In this document: piece by piece, positions 1-7,647 of the stretch
How positions within the stretch are numbered: the first letter of the stretch is position 1
Layout of the letters: every line of letters begins with the position of its first letter
DNA from: JAHEEL01 sp039715165
GTDB lineage: Bacteria; Actinomycetota; Acidimicrobiia; Spongiisociales; UBA5794
Length of the DNA stretch: 49,146 nucleotides
Assembly (NCBI GenBank): GCA_039715165.1
Contig: JBDLHX010000007.1
Span: forward strand, 1 to 49,146
Reading direction: 5' to 3'
Notes under the pieces: model-generated
Told to the model about the DNA's origin: nothing
The model's input: only the letters and a program-made list of their open reading frames with translations
Database searches by the model: none
Translations under genes and position numbers: made by a program

Positions 1-1
1 G

Positions 2-688
2 CCTGCGACCGCGACCAAGGAACTCGGCACCGACACCACGCACACGGTCACGGCGACGATCGGAGGCGACCCCGACATGGTCGGTGGGCGTGAGGTGACG
101 TTCACGGTGCTGAGCGGCCCCAACATCGGGAAGACCGGGACCGATTCCACACTCCCTGACGGCAGCGTGCCGTGGACATACACGAACACCGGTGCGGGTG
201 GTACCGACACGATCGAGGCGTGCTTCACCGTCGCCACCCCGACCGGCCAGCTCGGTTGCGCGACAGCGACGGTCAGGTGGGCGGACACGACCCCGCCGCT
301 GGCGGCTTGTCTGCCCGGGCCGAACCCGCACGGCGACAGGATCCCGCCAGCCGGTTGGAGCAGCCTGCCCGGGCCTAAGGGTGGCCAGAACGAGGACGGG
401 TTCTATGACCTGGTCGCGGACGATGCCGTCGATCCGGACCCAGACGTGTTCGCCGTCGATGACGCCACCGGGTATGTCTTCGGTCCGTATCCGGCGGGGA
501 CGAAGATCAAGTGGACTCAGGCGCCGGGTGCGGAACCGACCGAACGGCCGATGGGGAGCGTGAAAGGTCAGGCCGGTGCCGTTGCGTGGCATCTGACCGG
601 GCAAGGGGACATGCTCGTCTACGCGGTCGATGCCTCCGGGAACCAGTCCAACCCGCTGGTGTGCCTGGTTCCGCCGCTGCCGAAGTAG
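2..688 (+). CDS. C-terminal part of an Ig-like (Big_1-type) surface protein, 5' end outside window
   Basis: The reading frame is already open at base 2, so only the last ~228 residues are visible. The first ~95 visible residues look like a bacterial Ig-like group 1 domain: a VTATI strand, then VTFTVLSGP, a GTDTIEACF strand and a closing ATATVRWAD. The remaining ~115 residues are Gly/Pro/Asp-rich with a few Cys and end in VCLVPPLPK; I do not recognise a named domain there. No sortase motif, transmembrane anchor or basic tail is visible, so if the protein is surface-bound the anchor lies upstream or the protein is secreted. The role is inferred to be extracellular adhesion or matrix. Family-level confidence is moderate. 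Confidence 0.7.
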   Translation, partial: PATATKELGTDTTHTVTATIGGDPDMVGGREVTFTVLSGPNIGKTGTDSTLPDGSVPWTYTNTGAGGTDTIEACFTVATPTGQLGCATATVRWADTTPPLAACLPGPNPHGDRIPPAGWSSLPGPKGGQNEDGFYDLVADDAVDPDPDVFAVDDATGYVFGPYPAGTKIKWTQAPGAEPTERPMGSVKGQAGAVAWHLTGQGDMLVYAVDASGNQSNPLVCLVPPLPK

Positions 689-945
689 AGAGCGGCAACG
701 TGGCCTGACCCGCGAGGTCGAGCAGGACCCGACGGCCGGGGGCGGGGTGAGCGCTCGCCGATCAAGACATGGGCCGACGGTGTGGCGCTGCGCATCCCGG
801 CAGGTGAGGGCTTCGACCAGCTGTGCATTACTCCGGCGGCGCCCGGGGCGGGCGTCAACTCTGCGGGCACGGGTCGATGCGGTACCGGGTGCACTCGACC
901 GCGGTGAGGGTTCTCGTGAGCCGACTCCTCGCGATATCGACCAGG

Positions 946-1050
946 TCATCCGTGTTCAAGGGTGACAACCCAGAGGATTCCGTCGAGCGACGTGACGGCG
1001 ATGTGACGGCCGTCGGGGGAGAACGCGACACTCTGGAGAGCGGCGGACGA
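946..1050 (-). pseudogene. WD40-repeat C-terminal remnant
   Basis: On the minus strand this frame encodes LQSVAFSPDGRHIAVTSLDG followed by a few residues and a stop. The SVAFSPDGRxIAV core is a textbook WD40 repeat signature. Upstream in the same frame the peptide soon loses WD40 character and runs into the tRNA-like fragment, so this looks like the last blade of a beta-propeller gene whose body is gone. A chance match is possible but unlikely given the length of the signature. Confidence 0.45.
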
Positions 1051-1231
1051 CACGATGAGAGGCTGCTGGAGTCCGCCAATTCCAGTTGGCCGGGCAACCC
1101 CCAGCAGTACGAGCACGCCGCCCCCCTTCTCGGTCTCGACCTCGTGCCGTGCGTCTTCGTCTCTTGCTTCCAAACGGCCGTCTTCCGCCGGGATTCCGTG
1201 GTGCGGTCCTTGGGCATCTTCGGCGAGAGTA

Positions 1232-1259
1232 GAAGGTTCAAGTCCTGCCCTCGATACGA
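1232..1259 (+). other. tRNA 3'-end-like fragment (T-arm plus acceptor 3' strand), possible attachment-site scar
   Basis: Bases 1232-1248 read GAAGG-TTCAAGT-CCTGC, a T-arm with the canonical TTCAAGT loop and four of five stem pairs. The following CCTCGAT-A has the length of an acceptor 3' strand plus discriminator base. No matching 5' acceptor strand (ATCGAGG) occurs about 70 bases upstream, so this is not a complete tRNA gene. Integrating elements leave such 3' tRNA fragments as att sites; that reading is inference. Confidence 0.35.
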
Positions 1260-1316
1260 AGAAGACGCTTGCAGTGCGGGCGTTCTTGGCCATTCGGCCC
1301 TTCCGCATCAGCCCCC

Positions 1317-1345
1317 TTGCAGCTGTGGGCTAGACGTGGCATGAT
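1317..1345 (+). promoter_or_regulatory. promoter of the toxin-antitoxin pair, leaderless type
   Basis: TTGCAG at 1317-1322 and CATGAT at 1340-1345 are separated by 17 bases. The antitoxin ATG starts six bases after the -10 box, so transcription would begin at or next to the start codon. No Shine-Dalgarno sequence precedes that ATG, which agrees with a leaderless message. Confidence 0.45.
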
Positions 1346-1351
1346 TGTGGC

Positions 1352-1588
1352 ATGGCACGGGTACGAGTTAGCACGACTGTCGACGAATCGCTGATTGGAC
1401 ATGCGAGGCAGTTGAGGTCGAATCTGAACGACGCAGCGCTTCTGGATGAAGCGCTCGGTGCCTTGCTTACTCAGCATCGAGCCGCCGAGATCGACGCTTC
1501 GTACGCCGTCTACGACGATCGTCCACTCGATGAGTCTGACGAATGGGGTGACTTGGCATCGTTTCGCGAGGCGGCGGCTTCGTCGTGA
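1352..1588 (+). CDS. MazE-type antitoxin (ribbon-helix-helix)
   Basis: This 78-residue protein begins RVRVSTTVDESL, a beta strand and first helix typical of ribbon-helix-helix DNA-binding antitoxins. The acidic, Trp-containing C-terminal tail (DESDEWGDLASFREAAA) resembles the segment with which MazE antitoxins wrap their toxin. Its stop overlaps the start of the downstream toxin gene (GTGA), so the pair is translationally coupled. By family analogy it neutralises the MazF-like ribonuclease and represses the shared promoter. The start is the ATG just after a good -10 box. Confidence 0.75.
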   Translation: MARVRVSTTVDESLIGHARQLRSNLNDAALLDEALGALLTQHRAAEIDASYAVYDDRPLDESDEWGDLASFREAAASS

Positions 1589-1995
1589 AGGATCTGCCGA
1601 TCAGGGGCGAGGTGTGGTGGTGTGAGCTTCCGGACATATCGCGTCGCCCTGTCGTGGTTCTCTCTCGAGACGCGGCCATCCCCAGACTCCGTAGGACACT
1701 GATTGCTCCGTGTACCACGACGATTCGAGGGTTAGCGAGTGAGGTTCTGCTCGAGCCCGGAGATGATCCGATCCCACTTCGATCAGCTATCAATCTCGAC
1801 TCAGTCGAGAGCGTTTCGGTTAGGACGCTTACCGCGCGCCTAGGCAGATTGGGTGACGATCGAATGCGAGAGGTCTGCTCTGCATTGGCGGTTGCCGTCG
1901 ATTGCAGTCTTTCGTCAAATGCCATCGCGCGTCCGTCGCACCAGAGAGGATCCCTTTCGGACGCTGCCAAGGCTCGCCCGCCACTGCTCGACTAG
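1585..1995 (+). CDS. mazF: MazF/PemK-family endoribonuclease toxin
   Basis: This 136-residue protein opens with IRGEVWWCELPDISRRPVVVL, here divided by family knowledge into the RGxVWW strand and the RRPVVVL strand that carries the catalytic Arg of MazF enzymes. LIAPCTTTIRGL supplies the conserved catalytic Thr region, and INLDSVESV and the closing LGRLGDDRM helix match the rest of the fold. It starts with GTG inside the antitoxin stop. MazF toxins cleave mRNA at short specific sequences; the recognition sequence cannot be read from the protein. The last ~25 residues (Arg/Ser/Ala-rich) extend past the normal family end and may be non-native sequence acquired at a junction. Confidence 0.85.
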   Translation: MKDLPIRGEVWWCELPDISRRPVVVLSRDAAIPRLRRTLIAPCTTTIRGLASEVLLEPGDDPIPLRSAINLDSVESVSVRTLTARLGRLGDDRMREVCSALAVAVDCSLSSNAIARPSHQRGSLSDAAKARPPLLD

Positions 1996-2110
1996 CTCGT
2001 CGATCCTCGTGGCGTGGGCCTGGGTCTCGTTGCATGCCCGGAGGGTGGCTCCGGCGAACGTCCGCAACCACGGGTGCGCGGCTGTTGATCGCTCGTTCTG
2101 GCGAACCCCA

Positions 2111-2138
2111 TTGTGGAGCGGCTGAGTGCGGATAGGCT
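2111..2138 (+). promoter_or_regulatory. promoter before the histidine kinase gene, leaderless type
   Basis: TTGTGG (2111-2116) and TAGGCT (2133-2138) are 16 bases apart and end seven bases before an ATG at 2146. The arrangement supports that ATG as the start rather than the GTG at 2113, which would lie inside the promoter. Confidence 0.4.
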
Positions 2139-2145
2139 GCATCAG

Positions 2146-3477
2146 ATGAGCGATTCTGATCATCGCGGCAGGTCCGGACGGCTGGGTTCGGCGCTTCGTA
2201 GGGATTGGGAGGAGATCGGTGGGCTCGGCCGTATCGCTCTGATCGGTCTCGGTCTTGCTCTCGTCGTCACGATCGTGCTCGGCTTCTCGATCACCCGGGC
2301 AGCTCGCGGTCATCTGCTCGATGCCCGGGCTTCGATGGTCGAGGTCGCGATCCGGGGGTTGCCGGCGATTACTGCCGACGGTTCGTCGAGTGCTGCGGAT
2401 CTTGCGCGGCTCGATGCTCATGTGCGCATTCACATCCTGGGTGGGGAGACGTTGCGGGTCAAGGTCTGGGCGCCCGACGGCACCATCCTGTATTCGGACT
2501 TGCCCGAGCTGATGGGGCAGCGTTTCGACCTGACAGAGCCGGCGTTGACTGCGTTTGCGGGCGGAACCGGAACTCTGATCTCGGATTTGTCCGATCCCGC
2601 TCATGCCGCGGATCGAGATCGCGGCGAGTTGATCGAGATCTATGTTCCGATTCTCGACGAATCCGGATCGGTCGATTCGGTCGTCGAGGTGGAACAGGAC
2701 GTCACGGCGATGAATCGAGCGCTCGATCGGATCGGCAGGAATGTCTGGCTGTCGATCGGGATCGGTCTGATTGTGCTTGGCATCTTCATGACGGCGCTCC
2801 TGATTGCGCGTGCTCGCGACATGAATCAGCGGCGCCGTCAGGTCGAAGAGCTGCTGCGGTCGTCATATCGCGCGCAGGAGGTGGAGCGTCGACGGATCGT
2901 CGGTGCGCTTCACGATGACGTGGGGCAGCCGCTGTATCGGGTGTTGTACGGTCTTGAAGGGTCGCGTGCGAGGCTGGCAGATGACGATCCGGTGGCCGAG
3001 GAGCTCGGCCGGCTCGAGGACATCGTGAAAGAGGTGGACGACACGTTGCGCAACGAGCTTCGGATCCTCCAGGTTGAGTTGGCCGCCGATACGGGCCTCG
3101 ATGTCGCGCTGGCGGATCTTGTCGATGTCACCCGACGCGAGGCCGATCTCGACCTGACACTCACCATCGACGTGACGAGTCCGCCGTCGCAGGAGCAGAG
3201 CGTTGAGATCTACCGTGCCGCACGTGAAGCTCTCACCAACGTGCGAAGACACGCTCGAGCAAGCCGGGTGGCGATGACCGTCTATGAGGATCGGGACCGG
3301 GTGGTACTCGATGTCGCCGACAACGGCGTCGGACCTGCCGGCGACCCGGGATTGGGACTGTCGACGACCCGACAGCGGTTCGAGACGCTCGGGGGCGACG
3401 TCGATGTCTCGGCACCGTCCGCTGGCGGGACGCTCTTTCGCGCATGGCTGCCGCTCAGCGGACGGGAATCCACATGA
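2146..3477 (+). CDS. NarL-system sensor histidine kinase
   Basis: This 443-residue membrane kinase has a transmembrane helix at ~29-48, an extracytoplasmic sensor of ~150 residues that looks like a single Cache fold (VKVWAPDGTILYSDLP), and a second helix at ~199-221. A HisKA_3 dimerisation region follows with the phospho-acceptor His at 256 in ALHDDVGQPL, then a GHKL ATPase domain with the N box (EALTNVRRHA) and G boxes (DNGVGP, GLGLSTTRQR). It partners the response regulator whose start codon overlaps its stop (ATGA). The adjoining copper genes make a copper or envelope-stress signal plausible, but the sensor contains no obvious metal-binding cluster. The start at 2146 fits a promoter seven bases upstream; a GTG at 2113 is the alternative. 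Confidence 0.88.
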   Translation: MSDSDHRGRSGRLGSALRRDWEEIGGLGRIALIGLGLALVVTIVLGFSITRAARGHLLDARASMVEVAIRGLPAITADGSSSAADLARLDAHVRIHILGGETLRVKVWAPDGTILYSDLPELMGQRFDLTEPALTAFAGGTGTLISDLSDPAHAADRDRGELIEIYVPILDESGSVDSVVEVEQDVTAMNRALDRIGRNVWLSIGIGLIVLGIFMTALLIARARDMNQRRRQVEELLRSSYRAQEVERRRIVGALHDDVGQPLYRVLYGLEGSRARLADDDPVAEELGRLEDIVKEVDDTLRNELRILQVELAADTGLDVALADLVDVTRREADLDLTLTIDVTSPPSQEQSVEIYRAAREALTNVRRHARASRVAMTVYEDRDRVVLDVADNGVGPAGDPGLGLSTTRQRFETLGGDVDVSAPSAGGTLFRAWLPLSGREST

Positions 3478-4097
3478 GGGTTGTCGTCGCCGACGATCAC
3501 CGCGTCGTGCGGGAAGGAATCCGGTACATGCTCAGCGACGCACCGGGTGTCGATGTCGTCGGGGAGGCTGAGGCGGGCGAGGAGCTGCTGGCACTCGTTG
3601 CTTCGGAACCCGTTGACGTTGTTCTGCTCGATGTGCGCATGCCGGGGATGAGTGGCTTCGATGTGCTCGAGCGCCTGGCCGAAGATGCTCCGCAGGTCCG
3701 GGTCCTGATGCTGTCGATGCACGACCAGCCGGCATATGTCCGTCGGGCGATCGAGCTCGGTGCCGCAGGGTATGTGTTGAAGAACGCAGGACGTGACGAA
3801 CTGTTGACGGCGCTGCAGGTGGCAGCCGACGGTGGCACCTACCTGCCGGCGGAGTTGATGGAGCCGCTCGTTGCGACCATGACCGGCAGGACGCGGCCGT
3901 CCGGGAAGCTCAGCCCGCGTGAGCATCAGGTGCTGCAGCTCGTCGCGGACGGATACGAGAACAAGCAGATCGCCACGGAGCTCGACCTGTCGGAAGCGAC
4001 CGTCAAGACCTACCTGCGGGGTGTCTTCGAGCGGCTCGAAGTGTCATCCCGAGCCGAGGCCGTCGCCGTCGGCCTGCGTCTCGGCGTCATCGAGTAG
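3474..4097 (+). CDS. NarL/FixJ-family response regulator
   Basis: The protein has 207 residues. The receiver domain (1-120) carries the acidic pair D7-D8, the phosphorylation site D53 in VVLLDVRMPG, the Ser in LMLSM and the Lys in YVLKN. A LuxR-type helix-turn-helix follows from about residue 145 (LSPREHQVLQLVADG, then NKQIATELDLSEATVKTYL). Its ATG overlaps the kinase stop. It should be a transcription factor switched on by the upstream kinase. The copper gene run begins ~120 bases downstream on the same strand and is a likely target, which is inferred from position only. Confidence 0.9.
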   Translation: MRVVVADDHRVVREGIRYMLSDAPGVDVVGEAEAGEELLALVASEPVDVVLLDVRMPGMSGFDVLERLAEDAPQVRVLMLSMHDQPAYVRRAIELGAAGYVLKNAGRDELLTALQVAADGGTYLPAELMEPLVATMTGRTRPSGKLSPREHQVLQLVADGYENKQIATELDLSEATVKTYLRGVFERLEVSSRAEAVAVGLRLGVIE

Positions 4098-4215
4098 ACC
4101 CGCCGGGGCCGGCCGGCCCTCCGCCATATGGGTGAGGGCGACTACCCGATCGGACGACTACCGCCGGAACCAGGGTCGGGGCATCGTGATGCCATCGACT
4201 CAAGGAGAATCCACG

Positions 4216-4809
4216 GTGTTCCGGTTCTTTGCTCTCGCCGCCGCGTTGACGCTCATCGCTACTGCGTGCGCGGCGCCAGATACCGCTTCGCTTGAAGGTG
4301 AGACCGTCACGACATCGAGCACGACAACGTCGAGTACGACGACAACGACTGCGGCTGTAACAACAACCGTCCCTGCCGACGATCACGCCGACGACGAAAC
4401 CGATGACCACGTCGATGGTGCTCAGACGGGGGGAGCAGATCGGACGATCGAGGTCCTGATGACCGAGTTCGCGTTCGATGTCGACCCGGTCGACGTAGCC
4501 GCCGGCGAGACCATCGAGTTCGTCGTCACGAATGCCGGCGTTGTCCCGCATGAGTTCCGTCTCTCGAATGGGCACAGGATCGAGGAGCACCTCGCATCCG
4601 GCCACGACGATCACGACGACGGCGATGCCGAATCCGACGATGACGGACACCACGAGGGCGGCGACGCCGTCCTGCTGCTGGACGCCGGTGATACCTCGTC
4701 CGTCGTCGTGACCTTCCCAGAGGACACGACGATCTTCACCGAGGTCGCCTGCCTGCTCCCCGGTCACTACGAGGCCGGAATGTCCGCCGACGTGCGCTAC
4801 ACGGCGTGA
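4216..4809 (+). CDS. His-rich cupredoxin-like lipoprotein
   Basis: The 197-residue protein starts at a GTG preceded by AAGGAG at 4202-4207. An N-terminal signal ends in a lipobox-like ATAC with Cys18, followed by a Thr/Ser linker. The domain from ~75 onward resembles plastocyanin-like cupredoxins: a VTNAGVVPHEFRL strand with the first His, and near the end VACLLPGHYEAGM, giving the Cys-His-Met trio of a type 1 copper site. A loop packed with His and Asp (HDDHDDGDAESDDDGHHEG) interrupts the domain and could bind extra metal. It is probably a membrane-anchored copper carrier or buffer feeding the neighbouring oxidase and ATPase. Fold and metal site are visible; the role is inferred. Confidence 0.8.
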   Translation: MFRFFALAAALTLIATACAAPDTASLEGETVTTSSTTTSSTTTTTAAVTTTVPADDHADDETDDHVDGAQTGGADRTIEVLMTEFAFDVDPVDVAAGETIEFVVTNAGVVPHEFRLSNGHRIEEHLASGHDDHDDGDAESDDDGHHEGGDAVLLLDAGDTSSVVVTFPEDTTIFTEVACLLPGHYEAGMSADVRYTA

Positions 4810-4823
4810 AGGAGGAGTGAACG

Positions 4824-5090
4824 ATGACATTCGCACAAGTCGTCGCCGACACAGGCGGGTTCAACCACATGAGCGGGTTCGGTTGGGGGATGATGGGTTT
4901 CGGCTGGTTCGTGGGCCTCCTCGTTGTCGGCGTGCTCGTGTGGGCGATCGTCCAGGCGACCCCGCGGCGCAGCGATACCGCAACGCGCACCGTGACCGCC
5001 TCGGCTGAAACGATCCTTGCCGACCGGTTCGCCCGCGGCGAGATCGACGCCGACGAGTACCGGCGTCGCCTCGACGCTCTCCGTTCGTAG
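4824..5090 (+). CDS. small SHOCT-domain membrane protein
   Basis: An 88-residue protein behind a strong Shine-Dalgarno (AAGGAGGAG). It has a Gly/Met/Trp-rich amphipathic start, one transmembrane helix (~25-45) and a C-terminal SHOCT motif, here ILADRFARGEIDADEYRRRL. SHOCT segments are short helical pairs found at the ends of many small bacterial membrane proteins and often occur in copper or envelope-stress clusters; their molecular function is not settled. Its place 14 bases after the cupredoxin gene suggests the same transcript. Confidence 0.8.
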   Translation: MTFAQVVADTGGFNHMSGFGWGMMGFGWFVGLLVVGVLVWAIVQATPRRSDTATRTVTASAETILADRFARGEIDADEYRRRLDALRS

Positions 5091-5105
5091 AGACGGGTAC
5101 CTCGG

Positions 5106-5492
5106 ATGCGCACCAAGCTGTTGTGGGGGATCGGGGCCACCGTGGTCATCGCGCTCGTTGTGGCGGTCGTCGTATCCGGTGGCGGTTCCGTTTCCACAGA
5201 AGTCGCGGGTCAAGGCAATCCGGTTGCCGGCGAGGTCGTCTTCGAGGGGACCTGTGCGACGTGCCACGGCGTTGAGGGCACGGGGACAGACCAGGGCCCA
5301 CCGCTGATCCACGCCTACTACCGGCCCGCCCACCATGCAGACGGAGCCTTCACGTTGGCGATTCGCAACGGTGTCCAGCCGCATCACTGGGACTTCGGTG
5401 CGATGCCACCCCAGCCTCATCTCAGCGACCAGGACATCGCCGACGTCACCGCCTACGTCCGCCAGATTCAGGAGGCGGCGGGGATCCGCTGA
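5106..5492 (+). CDS. membrane-anchored mono-haem cytochrome c
   Basis: This 128-residue protein has an uncleaved N-terminal helix (LLWGIGATVVIALVVAVVV), then a class I cytochrome c domain. The haem-binding CATCH motif is at residues 50-54 and FGAMPP provides the probable axial Met. The closing helix DQDIADVTAYVRQIQ is typical of the fold. It lies 15 bases after the SHOCT gene and five bases before copB, so it is part of the copper operon. It may pass electrons from, or to, the multicopper oxidase downstream; that is inference. Confidence 0.88.
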   Translation: MRTKLLWGIGATVVIALVVAVVVSGGGSVSTEVAGQGNPVAGEVVFEGTCATCHGVEGTGTDQGPPLIHAYYRPAHHADGAFTLAIRNGVQPHHWDFGAMPPQPHLSDQDIADVTAYVRQIQEAAGIR

Positions 5493-5497
5493 ACGGG

Positions 5498-7564
5498 ATG
5501 GAACACACGAACACCATGGACGATATGTCGTCCCACGCACAGATGGACACGCAGGAACACCCCTCTGTCCCTGCATCGCACGGAGGCCACGCGGGCCATG
5601 ACAAACACGAGGGCCACTCGCCCGACATGTTCCGTGATCGGTTGCTGTTCAGCCTCGTGCTCACGGCGCCGATCCTCTACTTCTCTGTGCAGATCCAGGA
5701 GTGGTTCGGCTACGACGCGATCGCCTTCCCTGGTTCAGAGTTGATCGCACCGCTGTTGGCGACGGTTCTGTTCTTCTACGGGGGCGGCCCATTCCTGAAG
5801 GGCGCCGGCCGCGAGTGGCGCCACCGTCGACCGGGCATGATGACGCTCATCGCTGTGGCGATCACCGTGGCATACACGTACAGCCTGGCGGTCACGCTCG
5901 GTTTCCCGGGCGACGACTTCTACTGGGAGCTGGCGACGCTCATCGACGTGATGCTCCTCGGCCATTGGGTCGAGATGCGTTCGGTCGTGTCGGCATCGTC
6001 GGCGCTCGATGAACTCGCCGCAATGGTCCCCGACGTCGCACACCGGATCGACGAAGACGGCTCCATCACCGACGTCGCTGTGGCGGAGCTCGAGATCGGG
6101 CAGCGCTTCGTGGTCCGCCCCGGCGAACAGGTCCCCGTCGACGGCGACGTCGTCGAGGGACGCTCATCGATGAACGAGGCATTCCTGACCGGCGAGTCGA
6201 AACCGGTGTCGAAACACCCCGGCTCTGAGATCGTTTCGGGATCCATCAATGGGGAGGGTGCACTCACGGCGGTGGTGACGCGCACCGGGGACGACACGAC
6301 GCTGTCACAGATCATGCGACTCGTCCAGGACGCGCAGGCCTCGCGCAGCCGCTTTCAACAACTCGCCGACCGGGCAGCGTTCTGGCTCACGATTATCGCC
6401 ATCGGAGTCGCGGCACCGACGTTCTTCATCTGGCTCGGCGTCGGCGCAGGAGTGACCTTCGCGATCACCCGCACGGTCACCGTGCTCGTCATTGCATGCC
6501 CGCACGCACTCGGCCTCGCGATCCCTCTGGTCACAGCGAACGCCACAACGATGGCGGCCCGCAACGGTGTGCTCGTGCGCAACCGGGAGGCCTTCGAGCG
6601 GGGCCGAGACATCGCCATCGTGGCGCTCGACAAGACCGGGACGCTCACCGAGGGACGCTTCACACTGTCATCGGTCGACGTGGACGGGATCAGCCGAGAC
6701 GAGGCGCTTACGGTCGCGTCGGCCCTCGAGCAAGTGTCGGAGCACCCACTCGCGGAAGTGCTCGTTGACGCTGCCCGACGGGAGAGCCTGGAGATCCGGG
6801 CTGCATCGGAGACCGTGGCTGTACCCGGACACGGTCTCCACGGGTTCGTCGCCGGCAACGAGTACCGGATCGGGCGACCCGAGTGGGTCGGAGACCTCGC
6901 AGCGACCGTGCCTGCATCGATGCTCGCCGCTCTCGTCCGTGCCGACGACCGCGGGGACACCGCCGTCGTCCTCATCGCCGACGGCAGCGTCGTCGCCGTC
7001 TTTGCACTCGCCGACAAGATCCGCGACACGGCAGCAGCCGCGATCCAGGCACTCGTCGAAATGGGCGTCACACCGGTGATGATCACCGGCGACGCCGATG
7101 CGGTGGCCCGTACCGTCGCTGCCGAACTCGGCATCGAACGCTTCCACGCGCGGGTGCTACCGGACCAGAAAGCAAGGATCGTTGCGGATCTCCAGAGAGA
7201 CGGAAAGGTTGCCTTCGTCGGCGACGGCATCAACGACGCACCGTCACTCCTCAGCGCCGACCTCGGCATCGCAATCGGGGCCGGAACCAACGTGGCGATC
7301 GAGAGCGCCGATCTCGTCCTCATCGATGACAACCCCATGGGAGTCGCCCGAGCCCTGAGACTCTCCCGGATCACGCGGTCCAAGATGACGCAGAACCTCG
7401 CGTGGGCGACCGGCTACAACGTGATCGCCATCCCGCTGGCCGCTGGCGTCGGCATGGCGGCAGGGATCCTGCTCAATCCGGCAGTCGGCGCCCTGCTCAT
7501 GTCGCTGTCCACCGTGATCGTTGCCATCAACGCCATGGCGATGCGTCGCCTGAGCCTCTCCTGA
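5498..7564 (+). CDS. copB: CopB-type copper-exporting P1B ATPase
   Basis: This 688-residue P-type ATPase has an N-terminal ~44-residue tail rich in His and Met instead of a CxxC metal-binding domain. TGES (231-234) is the actuator motif. The transmembrane metal motif is CPH (334-336) rather than CPC, which marks the CopB subgroup. DKTGT (378-382) carries the phosphorylated Asp378, EHP is the P1B nucleotide-domain motif, and GDGINDAP near 575 completes the hinge. Two membrane helices close the protein. CopB pumps move copper ions, classically described as Cu(II) or silver, out of the cytoplasm at the cost of ATP. Its neighbours (cupredoxin, multicopper oxidase, cytochromes) agree with export and oxidation in the envelope. 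Confidence 0.93.
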   Translation: MEHTNTMDDMSSHAQMDTQEHPSVPASHGGHAGHDKHEGHSPDMFRDRLLFSLVLTAPILYFSVQIQEWFGYDAIAFPGSELIAPLLATVLFFYGGGPFLKGAGREWRHRRPGMMTLIAVAITVAYTYSLAVTLGFPGDDFYWELATLIDVMLLGHWVEMRSVVSASSALDELAAMVPDVAHRIDEDGSITDVAVAELEIGQRFVVRPGEQVPVDGDVVEGRSSMNEAFLTGESKPVSKHPGSEIVSGSINGEGALTAVVTRTGDDTTLSQIMRLVQDAQASRSRFQQLADRAAFWLTIIAIGVAAPTFFIWLGVGAGVTFAITRTVTVLVIACPHALGLAIPLVTANATTMAARNGVLVRNREAFERGRDIAIVALDKTGTLTEGRFTLSSVDVDGISRDEALTVASALEQVSEHPLAEVLVDAARRESLEIRAASETVAVPGHGLHGFVAGNEYRIGRPEWVGDLAATVPASMLAALVRADDRGDTAVVLIADGSVVAVFALADKIRDTAAAAIQALVEMGVTPVMITGDADAVARTVAAELGIERFHARVLPDQKARIVADLQRDGKVAFVGDGINDAPSLLSADLGIAIGAGTNVAIESADLVLIDDNPMGVARALRLSRITRSKMTQNLAWATGYNVIAIPLAAGVGMAAGILLNPAVGALLMSLSTVIVAINAMAMRRLSLS

Positions 7565-7647
7565 GAGTCGAGCGTGGAAGAACTGAGCAATCCCAGATGT
7601 TTGAAGTTGGCGGCAAGAAGACCAGGTCACGACAAGGAGTGGACACG

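Larger units (their letters stand above)
689..1351. other. 663-base stretch without an intact gene; gene remnants
   Basis: No open frame here looks like a complete gene. Three remnants can be seen: a WD40-like peptide on the minus strand (946-1050), a tRNA 3'-end-like fragment (1232-1259), and around 761-800 a plus-strand peptide reading IKTWADGVALRIP that vaguely resembles an AbrB/MazE N-terminus. The stretch lies between a truncated surface protein and a toxin-antitoxin pair, which fits a recombination or integration junction. The last ~35 bases carry the promoter of the antitoxin gene. Confidence 0.5.

Noticed and set aside
755..880. AbrB/MazE-like short plus-strand peptide (IKTWADGVALRIP)
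   Set aside because: No start codon or ribosome-binding site fits, and the peptide soon turns into low-complexity Gly/Arg text before a stop; noted only as a possible remnant.
1180..1259. Complete tRNA gene ending near 1259
   Set aside because: Only the T-arm and a possible acceptor 3' strand are present; no matching 5' acceptor strand, D-arm or anticodon arm lies upstream.
1915..2604. Long minus-strand open frame across the toxin end and the kinase start
   Set aside because: It is antisense to a well-supported kinase gene, has no domain and its composition is what an antisense frame of GC-rich DNA gives. The segment before the kinase has helix-like text but too little to call.
6355..7383. 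342-codon minus-strand open frame inside copB
   Set aside because: Ser/Arg/Thr/Ala-rich antisense shadow of the ATPase gene without any family resemblance.
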